In this document: positions 1-11,569 of the stretch, piece by piece
How positions within the stretch are numbered: the stretch's first letter is position 1
Layout of the letters: each line of letters opens with the position of its first letter
Source: Dendrobium chrysotoxum
Taxonomy: Eukaryota; Streptophyta; Magnoliopsida; Asparagales; Orchidaceae
Direction: 5' to 3'
NCBI GenBank assembly: GCA_019925795.1
Contig: CM034314.1
Location: 92,995,264 to 93,059,263 of the forward strand
Length of the DNA stretch: 64,000 nucleotides
The notes under the pieces: model-generated
Databases searched by the model: none
Told to the model about the DNA's origin: nothing
The model's input: only the letters and a program-made list of their open reading frames with translations
Made by a program: the position numbers and the translations under genes

Positions 1-129
1 AGAAGTTTTAAACCCAATTATAATAGTCACTAATAGTATTTAGGAATGCAACTAATTTATTTCTTATTACAAAATCATTTTTCTCATTTTCAGTTTTAAT
101 ATATCACAAAAGATTGCCTTGATGGCACG

Positions 130-1190
130 AATCTCGAAGCATATTCATGCAAGAAACTTTCAAAATTAAAATAGGAATCATCCAAACTTTGATTTCAACA
201 AACTTATATTCTAATTGATCTCGACGAGATAAACCCAACGACACCAAATCAGTCCAATTCGAGCCAAAATGAGCCCAAATCAAGGTTTTAAAGCAAATTT
301 GGAGGGTTCAAAGCATTAATTGGATAACCAAATGATTGTCAATATGGCAAGCTTATAGTCAAATTGAGCGGCTCGATGAGACAATTCCAACAAGCCCAAT
401 ATCGCTTCATTCCAACATCATTAAGGCACATCAATGCTTGATAAACATTTTATGAACGAGGGAATCACTATCAGTCATCTAATGAAACGCTTTAGATATG
501 CTCTTGATCTTCTTCATATTTATAAGTCATGCCACTCTAAAAAATTTATAAATAGCCCCCTATTCTTCACATGAAGGGGGGAGGAAGAGAAGAGAAAATT
601 TGAGAGTTCTATTGCCACTGATCACCACCGACATTCTTCTCGACCACCAATGTTCTTCCCTACCACTGACATTCTTCCCGACCACCAACATTCTTCCTAA
701 CTACAGATTGTTGCTGGACTTCTGCCCGTTCATTGGCCGCTGTCGAATTTCTTCCCGACCACTGATCATTGTTAGACTTCTGCCCACTCGTTTGCCACCG
801 TAGGATTTCTTCCCAACCACCGATCGTTGCCGAACTTCTGCTCATTCTTGGATAATCACCAAATCCTTACACCAAGAATACCCATCTGAAGATTAACAAA
901 ACTATACAATACATTGTATTCTCCGTGTTCTTGGGATAAAGGACATATTGACTTTTGTAATATATTCAAATACTAGTGAAACCGTTTTGACTGGGCAAGA
1001 TCCCATGGTTTTTTCCTTTCTCAGGATTTTCCATATAAAAATCTTAGTATTTTCTTTATCATCTATTTGTGTGCTGAAATTTTCATACATTACTAAGACA
1101 AAGTATTTCCACTTTATCACTACCAAATTTTCAGCCCGCAACAAGTTTCATATTCATCTAACTAAATATGATAGAATTTTATTTCTGTCA
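130..1190 (+). repeat. LTR-family copy 1 (solo-LTR-like)
   Basis: This stretch shares ordered blocks with segments at 11.57-12.29 kb (same strand), 18.89-20.01 kb and 27.96-28.73 kb (both inverted). The shared blocks are a 'GCGGCTCGATGAGAC' motif near 370, a TATA-like 'TTTATAAATAG' near 544-554 followed by 'CTTCACATGA', a pyrimidine/purine leader near 570-600, and a 3' part with 'CATATAAAAATCTTA' near 1,035. A TATA box followed by a leader is what the U3-R boundary of an LTR looks like. No internal domain, primer-binding site or target duplication was found next to it, so it is probably a solo LTR. Its ends are approximate. The short frames inside are not genes. Confidence 0.5.
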
Positions 1191-2188
1191 TTAAAGATTG
1201 TTGACAGGATAAAAGTAAAGGTTCCTTTTATATATATATATATATATATGTCATCAGGTAGATAACGAATAAAGGTGGGAGCTCGGGGAATTCCATTTGT
1301 TTCAAGCAAGATGGCAGTAGTATATTTGAGATAAAAAAAATTGTTAAGCCTTGGAGTATAGATAAAAGATTTATGAATTTAATTGGATTTTGAATTTAGT
1401 TGAACAAAATATTTGTGGCTGTTCAAGTTTTCGGTGGATTTTTCCGAAGGAAATGGGTGATTTTCCGGAGGAAATTTGATTTTCCGGCGGCTTTTTTTCT
1501 GCCGGTATAAATCACATAGGAAACGAAAACTGACGGTTTATTTCCGACGGTTTTACGTTGTGGTTGGGCCGGAGGTCAGAGCGGAAGCTGACCCAGAATA
1601 TCCACAGAGATGTCATACATAACTAAAGATCATGCATATAGAGGCGGTCTTCATAACTCAGACGAACTAAAGATAGATGAGGGTCTTCATTTCAACCATG
1701 TTGAACATAGACAGCTCTTCAATTTTTCGCCTATATTGCACTTGATAGAGTTGGTGTGGAGTGATAGAGAAGACCAATTTTATATATATGCTCATATATG
1801 AATGAGTAAATAAAGCATGTGTTTGAATAATGTGGTCAGTGGCAAGGTTATCGAGGTTAAGGTTCAAGAGCAGATGAAGAGCTGTAGGAAAACATATTGT
1901 ATGAGAATTTGTAATCTATGAATTGTTATCAATGAGTACACACAAAGTGATGGTGTAATTTGGTTTCATATTTGAGCAAAAATTAAATATGCTGTTTTAT
2001 TAATGGCATAATCATGCTAAATACAAGAAATAAGTTCTTTTTTGTTTGCCTTTTCACTAGCCATCCCACTCCATAAGTCTCCTGCTTCTAGAATAGTTAA
2101 CTTTCATCTCTTGGCAAATTCTCGCTAAGACTTATTGTGTCTTTAAAAGTCCTCTCACACGTCCTTTTCATAGCGAGAGAAAATGGGT
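1191..2188. other. Intergenic, no gene seen
   Basis: There is a short (TA)n run near 1,230-1,250. Around 1,430-1,580 lie several 'TTTTCCGG' and 'CGACGG' motifs that resemble CACTA subterminal repeats, but I could not pair two ends. The rest is AT-rich without recognisable coding or repeat structure. Confidence 0.5.
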
Positions 2189-2197
2189 TGCAACATG

Positions 2198-2341
2198 GAA
2201 AAATTATTCTGTCCGGACAGCGGTACCGCTCGGTATCGAGCGGTACTGTTGTCGACCGCGCTCGGTACCGAGCTCTGTAATGATGTGGCGTTTTTTTATT
2301 GGTCTCTGGACACGTTCGGTAACCGTACGCAATAATCTCTC
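2198..2341. mobile_element. Mutator-like MITE, 144 bp
   Basis: The element is flanked by a perfect 9-bp duplication, TGCAACATG, at 2,189-2,197 and 2,342-2,350. Its ends read GAAAAATTATT and, inverted, GAGAGATTATT. They resemble the termini of the 8.26-kb Mutator-like element at 53.3-61.6 kb. The interior is GC-rich, with repeated CGGTACCG palindromes that also occur in the element at 6.1 kb. A 9-bp duplication is the hallmark of Mutator-like transposition. It is too short to code for anything, so it is non-autonomous. Confidence 0.85.
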
Positions 2342-2359
2342 TGCAACATGAGCTACATT

Positions 2360-2738
2360 CACTACAGAAAAGTTACGGATTTGCGTCGGACTTTGCGGCG
2401 GATTATTTTTTGTTAAAAGTTGCGACGGGAATTTTCAACGATTTTTTTTGTGACGGATTTGCGGCGAAATTTTCTGTCGCAAATCTGACATAAGATAAGT
2501 TATAATATAAATAAAAAAAAGTGTTATGTTGTATTTTGTCACCACGGCCGTGTGGAGAAGGGGTTGGTTTGCAAGAGAAGATGACCACGATTGAATCTTG
2601 GGAACGTCATGTGGCGCGGGCAGCCGATCAGGCAGCCTCGGGCGGGCAGCCAATGAGTCTCAGATAGTCGATCAGGTTAGATTTTTTTTTTTTTTTTTTG
2701 AATTTCCTCCGCTATAAATCCTTGACTTTTTTGTAATG
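2360..2738. mobile_element. Small CACTA-type element, 379 bp
   Basis: The left end begins CACTACAGAAAAGTTACGG. The right end, inverted, reads CATTACAAAAAAGTCAAGG, an imperfect inverted match. The flanks are a 3-bp duplication, ATT (2,357-2,359 and 2,739-2,741). CACTA ends with a 3-bp duplication and subterminal GCGACGG-like repeats (2,385-2,485) fit the En/Spm superfamily. There is no transposase, so it is non-autonomous. A T-run sits near 2,680-2,699. Confidence 0.75.
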
Positions 2739-2741
2739 ATT

Positions 2742-3174
2742 TAATGCAATATGGTAAGTAATTTGTGTTATATATTTATGGAAATAAATTATAATTCTAA
2801 ATGATAAATTTATGAGTTATGAGGTCCATGTCGATACCTTAATCATGCAATGTTGCTTCCAAGCAATCATCATTATTGTGTGTTAAATAATCTTCATGGA
2901 TTTGAAATCAAATCGTCTCTTGGGCACCACCTTCACTCTTGGCTCTAGGCCCTAGCCAGCTCTCAGTGCTCGACATAAGTTCTCGAGCATTTCTCAAGAC
3001 CCTATTATGAGCTTTATTTCTCATCCTAGAATCCTCTCAGCAAAAATGCTCTTATCACAAGATCATTTCCAAAACATTATGAATAATCTCTAAGGAGTCA
3101 CCTTCATACCTTCCGCATACCTCAGCAGCGCTCCTCGTCATTGGATTAAGTGATCGCCTAATCATACTACCCTC
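2742..3174. other. Intergenic, nothing recognised
   Basis: AT-rich sequence with short pyrimidine patches. I see no reading frame with coding character, no paired repeat ends and no RNA gene. Confidence 0.5.
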
Positions 3175-3183
3175 TTTATTAAG

Positions 3184-3342
3184 GAGAGATTATTACGTGC
3201 AGAGTCCGGACCCAAAAAATCATTCAATTTTGTGACCGTGAACAGTAAAAGCGCAGTGGTGAACAATAACTGTTCTTTTACTATTCACAGTCACACAACC
3301 AATCGGTTCTCCGAATCCGGACTCTGCGCATAATAATCTCTC
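3184..3342. mobile_element. Mutator-like MITE, 159 bp
   Basis: Terminal inverted repeats of about 27 bp start GAGAGATTATTACGTGCAG on the left and GAGAGATTATTATGCGCAG on the inverted right. Both continue into GAGTCCGGA, the same terminal motif as the large MULE at 53.3 kb. The flanks CTTTATTAAG and CTTTATAAG look like a 9-bp duplication with one indel. The interior has a hairpin of AACAGT/ACTGTT motifs (3,238-3,292). Confidence 0.8.
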
Positions 3343-3351
3343 CTTTATAAG

Positions 3352-3997
3352 ATGATTCACTCTTATGAATAGAGATGGAGGAGAGAGAACATATAGAATC
3401 ATCTATCCTGAGTACACCACATTACATTAGATGTTATAGATCCTTTTTTGTTAATTTAATAAAGCGGCTTGATGCCTCCATAGATTATTGTGTTCTTTCT
3501 CTAATAACTAGCCCTTGTAGTGCACTATGTCTATGAGAGGAGGTAAAGCTTCTTCCATTTCATTCCATATTAAAAGCTTAAATGTCCACTCTCCATTGAT
3601 TGATTCTAGGTAACAAACTATTTGACTAGTTCATTATTAATATTTTCAAATTCAAATTGACATCTTTTATATCATCTTAAATTTCTAGGAAAATGATATC
3701 ATATATAAATTATCACATAACCTAAATTATTTATAGTTGAAATATTTACTATTTATTATCAAAATATTTTCTTAATCTTAAAAATATTCTTCTCATTATA
3801 TTTTTCTTTTATTATTCATATATTTATATATATATATACTAAATTGGTAATTTAATAAATATACAGTTCATAATTCACAATTCTCACCTCTTCTAACATG
3901 ATGTAATTAAAACAAATTCTTTATTACAGTTTCTCCTTCCAATCCATTGAAACAAGCATCTTATGTGGTTGCACCAATTTTATTTATAATCATTTAC
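3352..3997. other. Intergenic, nothing recognised
   Basis: AT-rich DNA with a short (TA)n near 3,826-3,838. No gene, paired repeat ends or RNA structure could be supported. Confidence 0.5.
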
Positions 3998-4000
3998 TTA

Positions 4001-4130
4001 GTTTTCGCTTAGGACAGCTTTTTTACTGCCTTCTAAAGCAACTTTTTGGTGCCAAAATTTCTAATTTAAAAAATTTTTTAATAAAAAACTGCTTTAAAAA
4101 TAATTAAAAAAATTTGTCCCAAACGAAACC
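4001..4130. mobile_element. Tourist-like MITE, copy 1
   Basis: This is a palindromic 130-bp element. Its right end, inverted, reads GGTTTCGTTTGGGAC, and the diverged left end is GTTTTCGCTTAGGAC. A TTA duplication lies at 3,998-4,000 and 4,131-4,133. The arms contain the family core 'CTGCTT.TAAAGCAGCTTTTT'. A TTA/TAA duplication with ends near GGCTTTGTTTGG is the PIF/Harbinger (Tourist) pattern. Confidence 0.85.
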
Positions 4131-4321
4131 TTAATAAAATTCTTGAACTCAAAACCTTATAGTTCTTGTGTTTGTGCTTGTGCCATAGAAAATAAGAGAG
4201 ATCTCAAAATAATTGGAGCAAGCAAGTATAGATAAATGAGAATAAATGACACTTGACATACATAGGCACACATAACCATGTCATTTATCACATCATTGGT
4301 ATATTTTATTATTATTATATA

Positions 4322-4350
4322 AATATATGGTATGTATATATATATATATG

Positions 4351-4379
<29 letters not shown>
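4322..4379. repeat. (TA)n/(GT)n compound microsatellite
   Basis: TA dinucleotides surround a GTGTGTGTGT core. Confidence 0.9.
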
Positions 4380-4383
<4 letters not shown>

Positions 4384-4573
4384 GGATGACTAAGTTTTTA
4401 TGTGGGGCATAATAAGAAAATGATTATTATTTTAATTAAATTCTACTCTAGCTTGTACAAATGATAAATCATTGAAATTATTATAATGAGTTTATAATTT
4501 CTTAAGTATTCGCTTTAAGATTTTAGTACTTAGGCATTCAAAATTATTTTTTTTGCATTATAGCTCTTTTTAT

Positions 4574-4703
4574 CTTTATTTTTTAGACAGTTTTCTTATT
4601 GCTTTCTGAAATAGCTTTTTAGTACAATTTTTTTTAGTTTAAAAAATATTTATACTGAAAAATTACTTTAGAAAGTAGTAAGAAAGTCGTCCCAAACGAA
4701 GCC
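4574..4703. mobile_element. Tourist-like MITE, copy 2
   Basis: The right end is a clean family terminus (GTCCCAAACGAAGCC followed by TTA). The left end is more diverged (TTAGACAGTTTTCTTATTGC), and no exact left duplication is visible. The core palindrome is present. Confidence 0.75.
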
Positions 4704-4950
4704 TTAATTAAATGATCAAAATAATTCAACTTTTCTTCTTTGAGGCAATGAATGTCATATACTTATTGGAGCCAATGACATCTAGGATGGGGACCTGAGC
4801 AATAACTATCATAAAACAAAATATATGACACTTTTTCTCACATCTCACTTCTCATTTCCCATTTTTACAACTAAACAAGTAGTAACATTGAACAATGCAT
4901 AATCTAAGCTACTAAATATTACATAGTATTGCATAGTAAGTCACTACTTA

Positions 4951-5069
4951 GGCTTCATTTGGAACGGCTTTCTTCCTGCTTCTTAAAGCAGCTTTTTAAT
5001 AAAAAAATTAAAATTTTTATACTAAAAAGTGTTTTAAGAAGCAGCAAAAAAATAGTCCCAAACAAAACC
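4951..5069. mobile_element. Tourist-like MITE, copy 3
   Basis: This is the cleanest copy: 119 bp, left end GGCTTCATTTGGAACGGC, inverted right end GGTTTTGTTTGGGACTA, and an exact TTA duplication at 4,948-4,950 and 5,070-5,072. The arms pair over most of the length, so it could fold into a hairpin. Confidence 0.9.
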
Positions 5070-5072
5070 TTA

Positions 5073-6110
5073 AACTCTTTGCTTAATTAAACACTAAATT
5101 GAAAATCATTGTGCAACCAAAAACCTTCAATATCTAACTTTTTGGTGATATAATTTATACAAGATGTTTATGCAAATTCAAGACACCTCTTTTACTAAAC
5201 TAATCCAAACAATCTATGCCTAGTGAATAAACTTTATCAATGAAAGCCATAGCAAAAGCTAAGTTGCTAGCCACATCACATCAATTATTAACATCACCAA
5301 GCAACCTAGCTTGGTTTATTGGATGATTACTAGCTATTATGTGACAAAAAACTTCCCTTGTTTCCCAAGTGGAGGGATGGGCTTTGATGTGGTTCTTCTC
5401 TTCTGGTCTAGCCCAATGAGTTGATAAAGGGAAGGAGGGATCATCAACCATCCATCTTCTTTGATGATGATGTGCCCTTACATGATGATGCATCCTTGTT
5501 GTGGATGTCCACTTTTTTTGATTGAACAACTCCACATCAATGTTTAACAACCAAAAAAATTTCACTGCTTTTGCTTTTAGCACATTTGTGAGAGAATTAA
5601 TGATAGTTGTTTTCTTCACGATGCTGTGGTCCCTATTGTTTTGTTCTCTTTTTATTGCTTTGATTCTTTCTTCTGTAGGACTAGTGAAAAGGAAAGGATC
5701 TCATAGCATGTTTAAGCTTACTGAGTACAAAAAAAAATTTGATTTGACATTGACAATTTAGCTTGGAGATAACTGAAAAGTTTTAATTCATTTTTAGGTT
5801 AAATTAAGTTTTAATGAGAAGACAAATTTGGACAAATTAGATTTGAGTTGAACCCAAATTCAACTAATCTAAATCAAACAAATATTATAAACCTAATCAG
5901 TCGAATTTGAGCTCCAACATCAACAGAATTCTCGTGTCTAAATTGAATATATCATTTATATATCAATAAAGAAATAATTACCAGCATCATTTTATATATT
6001 TTTGGACTAATTAAAATATATTTTTATTAAATCAGTCGGATCTGAATCTTATCATAATATGTCATACTCCATTTGCTCCCAGCCCAATTACTCACCTAAT
6101 GCTTAGCTCT
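5073..6110. other. Intergenic, no gene seen
   Basis: Frames of about 80-110 codons occur on both strands at 5,281-5,761, but they lack any recognisable domain and overlap each other. Nothing else is identifiable. Confidence 0.45.
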
Positions 6111-6119
6111 ACAAGAGTG

Positions 6120-6305
6120 GAGAAACTATTCTATGTGGAGGCCGGACGTAGCTCTATGTACGAAGGCGAATCAGGTGCAGCAACGTCAGTGGTATCGAGC
6201 CGCGGTACCGAGCAGTACCAAGCCGCAGTACCGAGCGAAGGGGTGACGTGACGCATTCTGGTTGGTCTTCGGGCAGTATTCGGCGTCCGCACAGAATAAT
6301 TTCTC
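6120..6305. mobile_element. Mutator-like MITE, 186 bp
   Basis: The left end is GAGAAACTATTCTATGTGG and the inverted right end is GAGAAATTATTCTGTGCGG. The left end continues with CCGGACGTAGCTCTA, the same string found just inside the left end of the MULE at 53.3 kb, so this is a non-autonomous relative. The interior repeats CGGTACCGAG and shares a 'TTGGTCT' segment with the element at 2.2 kb. No exact 9-bp duplication is visible. Confidence 0.75.
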
Positions 6306-6310
6306 AAGTG

Positions 6311-6392
6311 GAGAAATTATTCTGTGTGAAGGCCAGAAGCAGCTCTATGCCCGGAGATGAATCAAGTGCAGCTCTACCTCCTACAAGTGAGC
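6311..6392. mobile_element. Second, truncated Mutator-like MITE end
   Basis: Only five bases after the previous element, the same left terminus starts again (GAGAAATTATTCTGTGTG, then AGCTCTATGCCCGGA). No right terminus follows. The flanks ACAAGAGTG (6,111-6,119) and ACAAGTGAG (about 6,383) resemble each other, suggesting a tandem or nested insertion that lost one end. Confidence 0.55.
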
Positions 6393-7080
6393 AATTAATG
6401 CATTGGGTGGATCAAGGCTTGGATCCTCATTAATATTCATCTATTTTTGGAATCAAAGTGCATGTGAACATAGTGATAGAGCCACCTCATTTTAAAATTT
6501 TCTTGGCAACTAAGTCATTAGCCCACTTGCTCTTGATGTGAGACCTAGTGGACCTACACCTAACAAATGAACAAAAAGAAAAAAATAATTTCTATTATGA
6601 AAGTGTACAAATTCTTCTTTCTTATTGTTGCCTCTCCTTATCTGTTGACTGTTTACATGCCATCACAGGCACTTCTCAGCAATTTTTTTTTTCTCCTCCA
6701 CCTGAAGAAGCACTTATTGGGCAAATCCTTACCTGGACATGAAATTCTTCATATTTTTTAAAGAAATTTTGCATTCCATTCATATCAAACCATACGTAAT
6801 GATTGTCTAATGTATCTTTTATTTTTCTTTTTTAATTCTAGATAGAAAGGGATGTTTACAGAGATAAGATATTAAAATAAAGAAGAAATACTGCAAATTG
6901 CTTCCACTGCTTCTTTAAATGATTAATATGACTTTCTGGTATGAAATGCAACCTTTTGAATTGCATGCAATGAGCTCACAGGTTTGTTTCTAGAGGAGTT
7001 AGACCCTTTAATTTTATATATATATAATTTAATTTAAGAAGTCAATATAACTTCAACATTTCATCAACATAATTACATGG
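6393..7080. other. Intergenic, nothing recognised
   Basis: AT-rich DNA. Two overlapping frames of 64 codons at 6,548-6,761 have no domain and look accidental. Confidence 0.5.
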
Positions 7081-7085
7081 GCATG

Positions 7086-7416
7086 TAGGGGTGTCAAAAC
7101 GATTTGTCTGGTTGGATTCGGATCCAATCTGAGATTGACTTGCTTTAAACCTATCCGACTCCATGCACACCTGTGACATGTTTACTAAATGGGTCACAAT
7201 TCTGAACTCGAACTTAACCCGATGAACCAACCCGACCTGATAACCTATTTAGAACAAAAAAAATAAATTGTATAGCAAGCCAAGACAACCAATGAGCAAA
7301 AAATTTTAAGGAATTTAAGCAAAGGCAAAGTACAATTATAGCTTTTAAATATATGTATTTGGACTTTTTCCTATACAAGATTTAATTAATTTAAAATTTA
7401 GTTACCATGTAATATT

Positions 7417-7464
<48 letters not shown>

Positions 7465-7635
7465 AAAATTTTCAATTCATAATTAATTTGTAGGTCAAAA
7501 TCAGATCATTTTCGAGTTGGCAGGTCGAGCTGAACTCAACCTAATAATTAATCGGATCGGATAATATGACCCGAATCCAAATTTTTTAGGACAAATTCGG
7601 ATCAAATTATTGATTCGCCTTTGGTTGACGTTCCT
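7086..7635. mobile_element. Possible hAT-type non-autonomous element
   Basis: The left end TAGGGGTGTCAAAACG and the inverted right end TAGGAACGTCAACC are similar and of the type seen in hAT MITEs. Subterminal blocks repeat 'GGATTCGGATC' and 'AACCCGA'-like words. A (TA)n microsatellite of about 43 bases (7,419-7,461) lies inside. An 8-bp duplication could not be found, so the superfamily and exact ends are uncertain. Confidence 0.5.
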
Positions 7636-8222
7636 AATTATATACACTTGGATAAAATTAAAAAAAAAAACATTAATTATAAGACTTCAAAAAATATAAA
7701 ATTAATCATTATTTACATATTTCTAAATTAATAATTATTTATTTTCAAACTTTTTTTCCTAATTCTCAAATACTAATTTTGTTTACTTATGATTGTATTT
7801 TTTTTATCTTTCCTCTTTCTACAAATTACAAAATTAAACCTATTTTCAAATGCACATTGGACACGCGAAAATCATTGCATTAAAGTTAGGCAACATCCCA
7901 TTGATCTAAAAAACATAATTATATTATTAAATAAAACAATAAAATCATTACACTGAAGAAAATATGATTATTGATAAAAATGATATGACAATTATTAGAT
8001 GTAATCCTAAACACGCTTCATGAAGCTTGGAAAACAGTTATTAGTAAATCAAATAATGTCAAACCACCAAAAAATAAAATGAAAATTGAAACCATATTAA
8101 TCATTTATATAATAACCATGATAACATAGGTCATAATTAACTTAAATGCAATTAAATCATTAATCCTTCATTAAGTCAACAATATATTCTTTTTAAATAA
8201 ACTTTATATGCCAATTTATATA
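7636..8222. other. Intergenic, nothing recognised
   Basis: Very AT-rich sequence with no coding or repeat structure that I can support. Confidence 0.5.
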
Positions 8223-8226
8223 TTAA

Positions 8227-8346
8227 AGTTTCATTTAGGACGACTTTCTTACTACTTCTTAAAGCATATTTTTAATACAAAATTTTTACTTTTTTACTAA
8301 AAAAACTGCTTTAAGAAGTAATAAGAAAGCCGTTCCAAACAAAGCC
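8227..8346. mobile_element. Tourist-like MITE, copy 4
   Basis: A 120-bp element with left end AGTTTCATTTAGGACGAC and inverted right end GGCTTTGTTTGGAACGGC. TAA flanks both ends (8,224-8,226 and 8,347-8,349). The palindromic core is intact. Confidence 0.85.
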
Positions 8347-8350
8347 TAAA

Positions 8351-8449
8351 ATTAAAGCAACTTTCTAATTCAAAATTTTTTTGAATTAAAAATTTTTATA
8401 TTAGAAAGCTGTTTTAGAAAGCAATAAAAAAGCTGTCCCAAATGAAACC
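8351..8449. mobile_element. Tourist-like MITE, copy 5 (left end missing)
   Basis: It starts four bases after copy 4. The core 'AAAGCAACTTTCTAATTCAAAA' region and a complete right end (GTCCCAAATGAAACC, then TAA) are present, but the left terminus is lost. Two copies of one family back to back suggest nested insertion or a tandem event. Confidence 0.75.
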
Positions 8450-11400
8450 TAAATCTAAAATAATGCAAACTTTGCAGGATCATATATATCTTCATCTATA
8501 AGATTGCAGATCATATTCTAACTCTTTGATATTTGAAGTGCCTTCCATGCGGCATTTAACACTTAAGGTCTATACTTTGTCATAAACTATTGTAACTTTG
8601 GTCATTAACAATTTAAAAACTTTATGTTAACTATCAGAAGAAGGTGACTGATTCAAAAGTTGAAGAAGCAACGGATTACAATAATGTCATTGTATATCTA
8701 CTGTTATTAATGTAAAAAAAAATTAAAAGATTGAAGATAAGAAAATAAATAACCAAATTGACAATAATGAAATAAAATATATATTTTAAAATTTTTAAGA
8801 GAGTACGCGATTGTTGTCAATTTGTGATTTTGCTACTATTATCATAAATGACCATAATTAATATAAATTTGCTATCGTCTTTTCAAATAGTCTCGACTAA
8901 TCATAAATAACACAGATAATATAAAAAATTATTCTCATTATTCTTTCCAAATTCCTAAATTTCTCTCACGTAGATCATGGATTCCTTTGATTGCAACCAC
9001 ATTATATTATCACCTGGCTCACTATGACCGAGTTTGGTGAGAATCCACCGACCTCTAATGCTAATCTCTCCATTGCCCTGCTTCTCTAGATTGTCTCCCT
9101 TCTCCTATTTGCCATCCTGAACCTCTCCACTCTCATTGTGATTGGTAAATGTCAATCAATCCTCCACCCCTTTTCTCCATCATGCTCATCTCCAATGCCC
9201 TACTTCTCTCTGTCTCCATGCCTTCCCCGTCATCATTCAATCTTATGTAAGGATACTTTGATCCAATTTTTGAAACTAGAAGTTAATATGAGGATTTCAT
9301 AAGTTGATTTAGTGGTTAAGTATTATAATGAGAGTTGGTGCACTTGGAGATATGGATAACTGAGTGTAATACGGTTTTGAAATTACTAAGCTCTGTTAAG
9401 ATTCCTCTCTTGAATGTTTCTCTTAATAGCACAAGTAAGAGACAATGGAGAGAGGAGGAGGCTCTTCTATGGCGAGTGTAAGAAACTTCTAGAACTAGTT
9501 TCTTGCTCACTAATCCATTAATGAAAAGGATGATATCAATATAATTTGATGTCAAACTCTAACTCATATGTTATATTTATAATTTAGGGGAATGAGTATG
9601 ACCACTTGTTCTCTATAACCCTACATGCAAAATAGGCATTATGCACCAAAAATCAAAGATATGATCGGCTTTACTTCTAGTAACAACGAATGATATTATC
9701 TAAATTTTAAAAGTATAAGTTCTGAGTAAAATTTGAGTTAGTAAGAAAAATATAGAGCAAGTTCTTGAAATGATTTCTAATGTAAATCTCTTCCACTATG
9801 AAACCCTAACATAGATGTCAAGTGTGAGAGGATAAAATTGGCCTTATTCAAATGCATTGCAAATTCTTGGTTTGTAATAGGACTAGTCAAATGGGATGTT
9901 ATGATAGGCTATTAAGTTAGATTATACTAGATGGAGTGTGGTCTCATTCAGATGTGACTAGTGTGATACCTATTCATATAAAGAGATGGAAGGGAGTGAT
10001 GGGTTGTTTGTAAAATAATACAGATAGATATCATACTCCACAATTAAAAAATCTTACAAAAATTGAAGACCAAAACAATTTTGCTTTCTCTTGAGCTAGG
10101 TGACATAAGAATATTGTTAATGATAAGATCGCTGAGGAAGTGGATGATTGCAATAGAATTCTTAATATTGAATCATCCTAAATAGGGGGAATGTTTTAGT
10201 ATTAATGTTTCAACTCCCAATAGAATAAGAAGTGATAGAAGAATTGCTAAAGAAGTTGAACATCTTACATAATGATTAGTAAAGGCCTATTCTTTTGTTG
10301 TTTAAATAAACAATTTCAATAAAAAATAGTTATTATTAAGGGTCATCAAAGAATTTTCTAAAAATGTGTTAATTTCAAAAAAATATTATAATTGTTCTAT
10401 CTATTTAAAACTTTCAATTATACTTATTTTAAAAATTAGTTGCAATTCATTTTCAATCTTATGTAAATATTGAAATGGTGAGAGGATGAGATAGCGGATG
10501 GATTGACAGTCATGATCAAGATGTTAGATATTAATAACATTGATGACATTTATATATTTATAAATTAATTATTTATAAATTATTATAATACATGTATTTC
10601 TCAATATTTATGTAAGTAATATTTTTTTTTAATTAGCAATATTTGTGTGTGCATAATATATTAAAAATTAAATTTGAAATAAATATTTTCTTATAATGTC
10701 TTGAATTTTCATGCAATGCTAAAGAAAAAAAAATAAAACAAGTTCCAATAAAGGTTGAGCTCTTTTAATCGATGGAACCTTCATTCATGCACAGTCTTCA
10801 TAATTATTTTTTTCAAATTTATTTATTTTTTATTGCCTATGAACCTATGAAAAATTAATATATGTTATAGATATTCACTTTAATAAAGAAAAAAATATAT
10901 AAAGTATCCATTAACATTTAGGTCAATTAAGACGAATTCATACACACATCACATACGTACATAGAATCTAAGATCTCTTAATTTATAACTCAGCCAACAT
11001 ATCAGGATGACGTAATAGAACTTTTATCTCAAATTTAAAATAATTTCTTTTATAAATTATATAATATAAAATTATTTTTTAATTAATTCTATTTTAATTT
11101 TTATTCTCAATAAATTTGAATTAAAAATTTTCATTTATATTTTTTTTTCATTTTAAATCATAACTCTACTACTTAAATGAGTGATGCTTCCCTCTTAAAA
11201 GCAGCAATTAAGTACAAAGCAATGAACACGTTTGGTGTATCTTTCACACACAAAACAGAGAATTCATTGAATTGACGTGACAAAATGAAACATAATCGTA
11301 CTGCAGATTTCACTTCTCCTCTTTTAAATCCACAATTTTCGGATCATCATCCAATCTAACAAAAGGGAGCCTCCCTACCTATATGTGAAGGGAAGATACC

Positions 11401-11569
11401 CATCACTTTAAGCAAAGTCTAATGACCAGCATTTAGACCTACCACCTATATTATACACAAAGCTTTATTTCAAACGTGTAGCCAATATCATTCAATTTAT
11501 ATGCGAGGGACATAAACATTAAATAAAAGATCTACGATCAAAAGATTTAATATTAGTGTTTCAGGGAGT
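8450..11569. other. 3.1-kb intergenic stretch without a recognised gene
   Basis: AT-rich throughout. 8,990-9,240 is pyrimidine-rich. 9,310-10,260 contains words such as 'GAAACCCTAAC' (9,800) and may be an old retroelement remnant, but no domain could be read in any frame. No tRNA or rRNA structure was seen. Confidence 0.45.

Noticed and set aside
3511..3522. CTTGTAGTG as the right end of the CACTA element starting at 2,360
   Set aside because: The end at 2,738 matches far better over about 20 bp and has a matching ATT duplication.
5281..5761. Two frames of 112 and 79 codons on opposite strands
   Set aside because: They overlap each other, lack domains and have no promoter or splice context.
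7086..7635. Firm hAT assignment for this element
   Set aside because: An 8-bp duplication could not be found, so only a tentative call is given.
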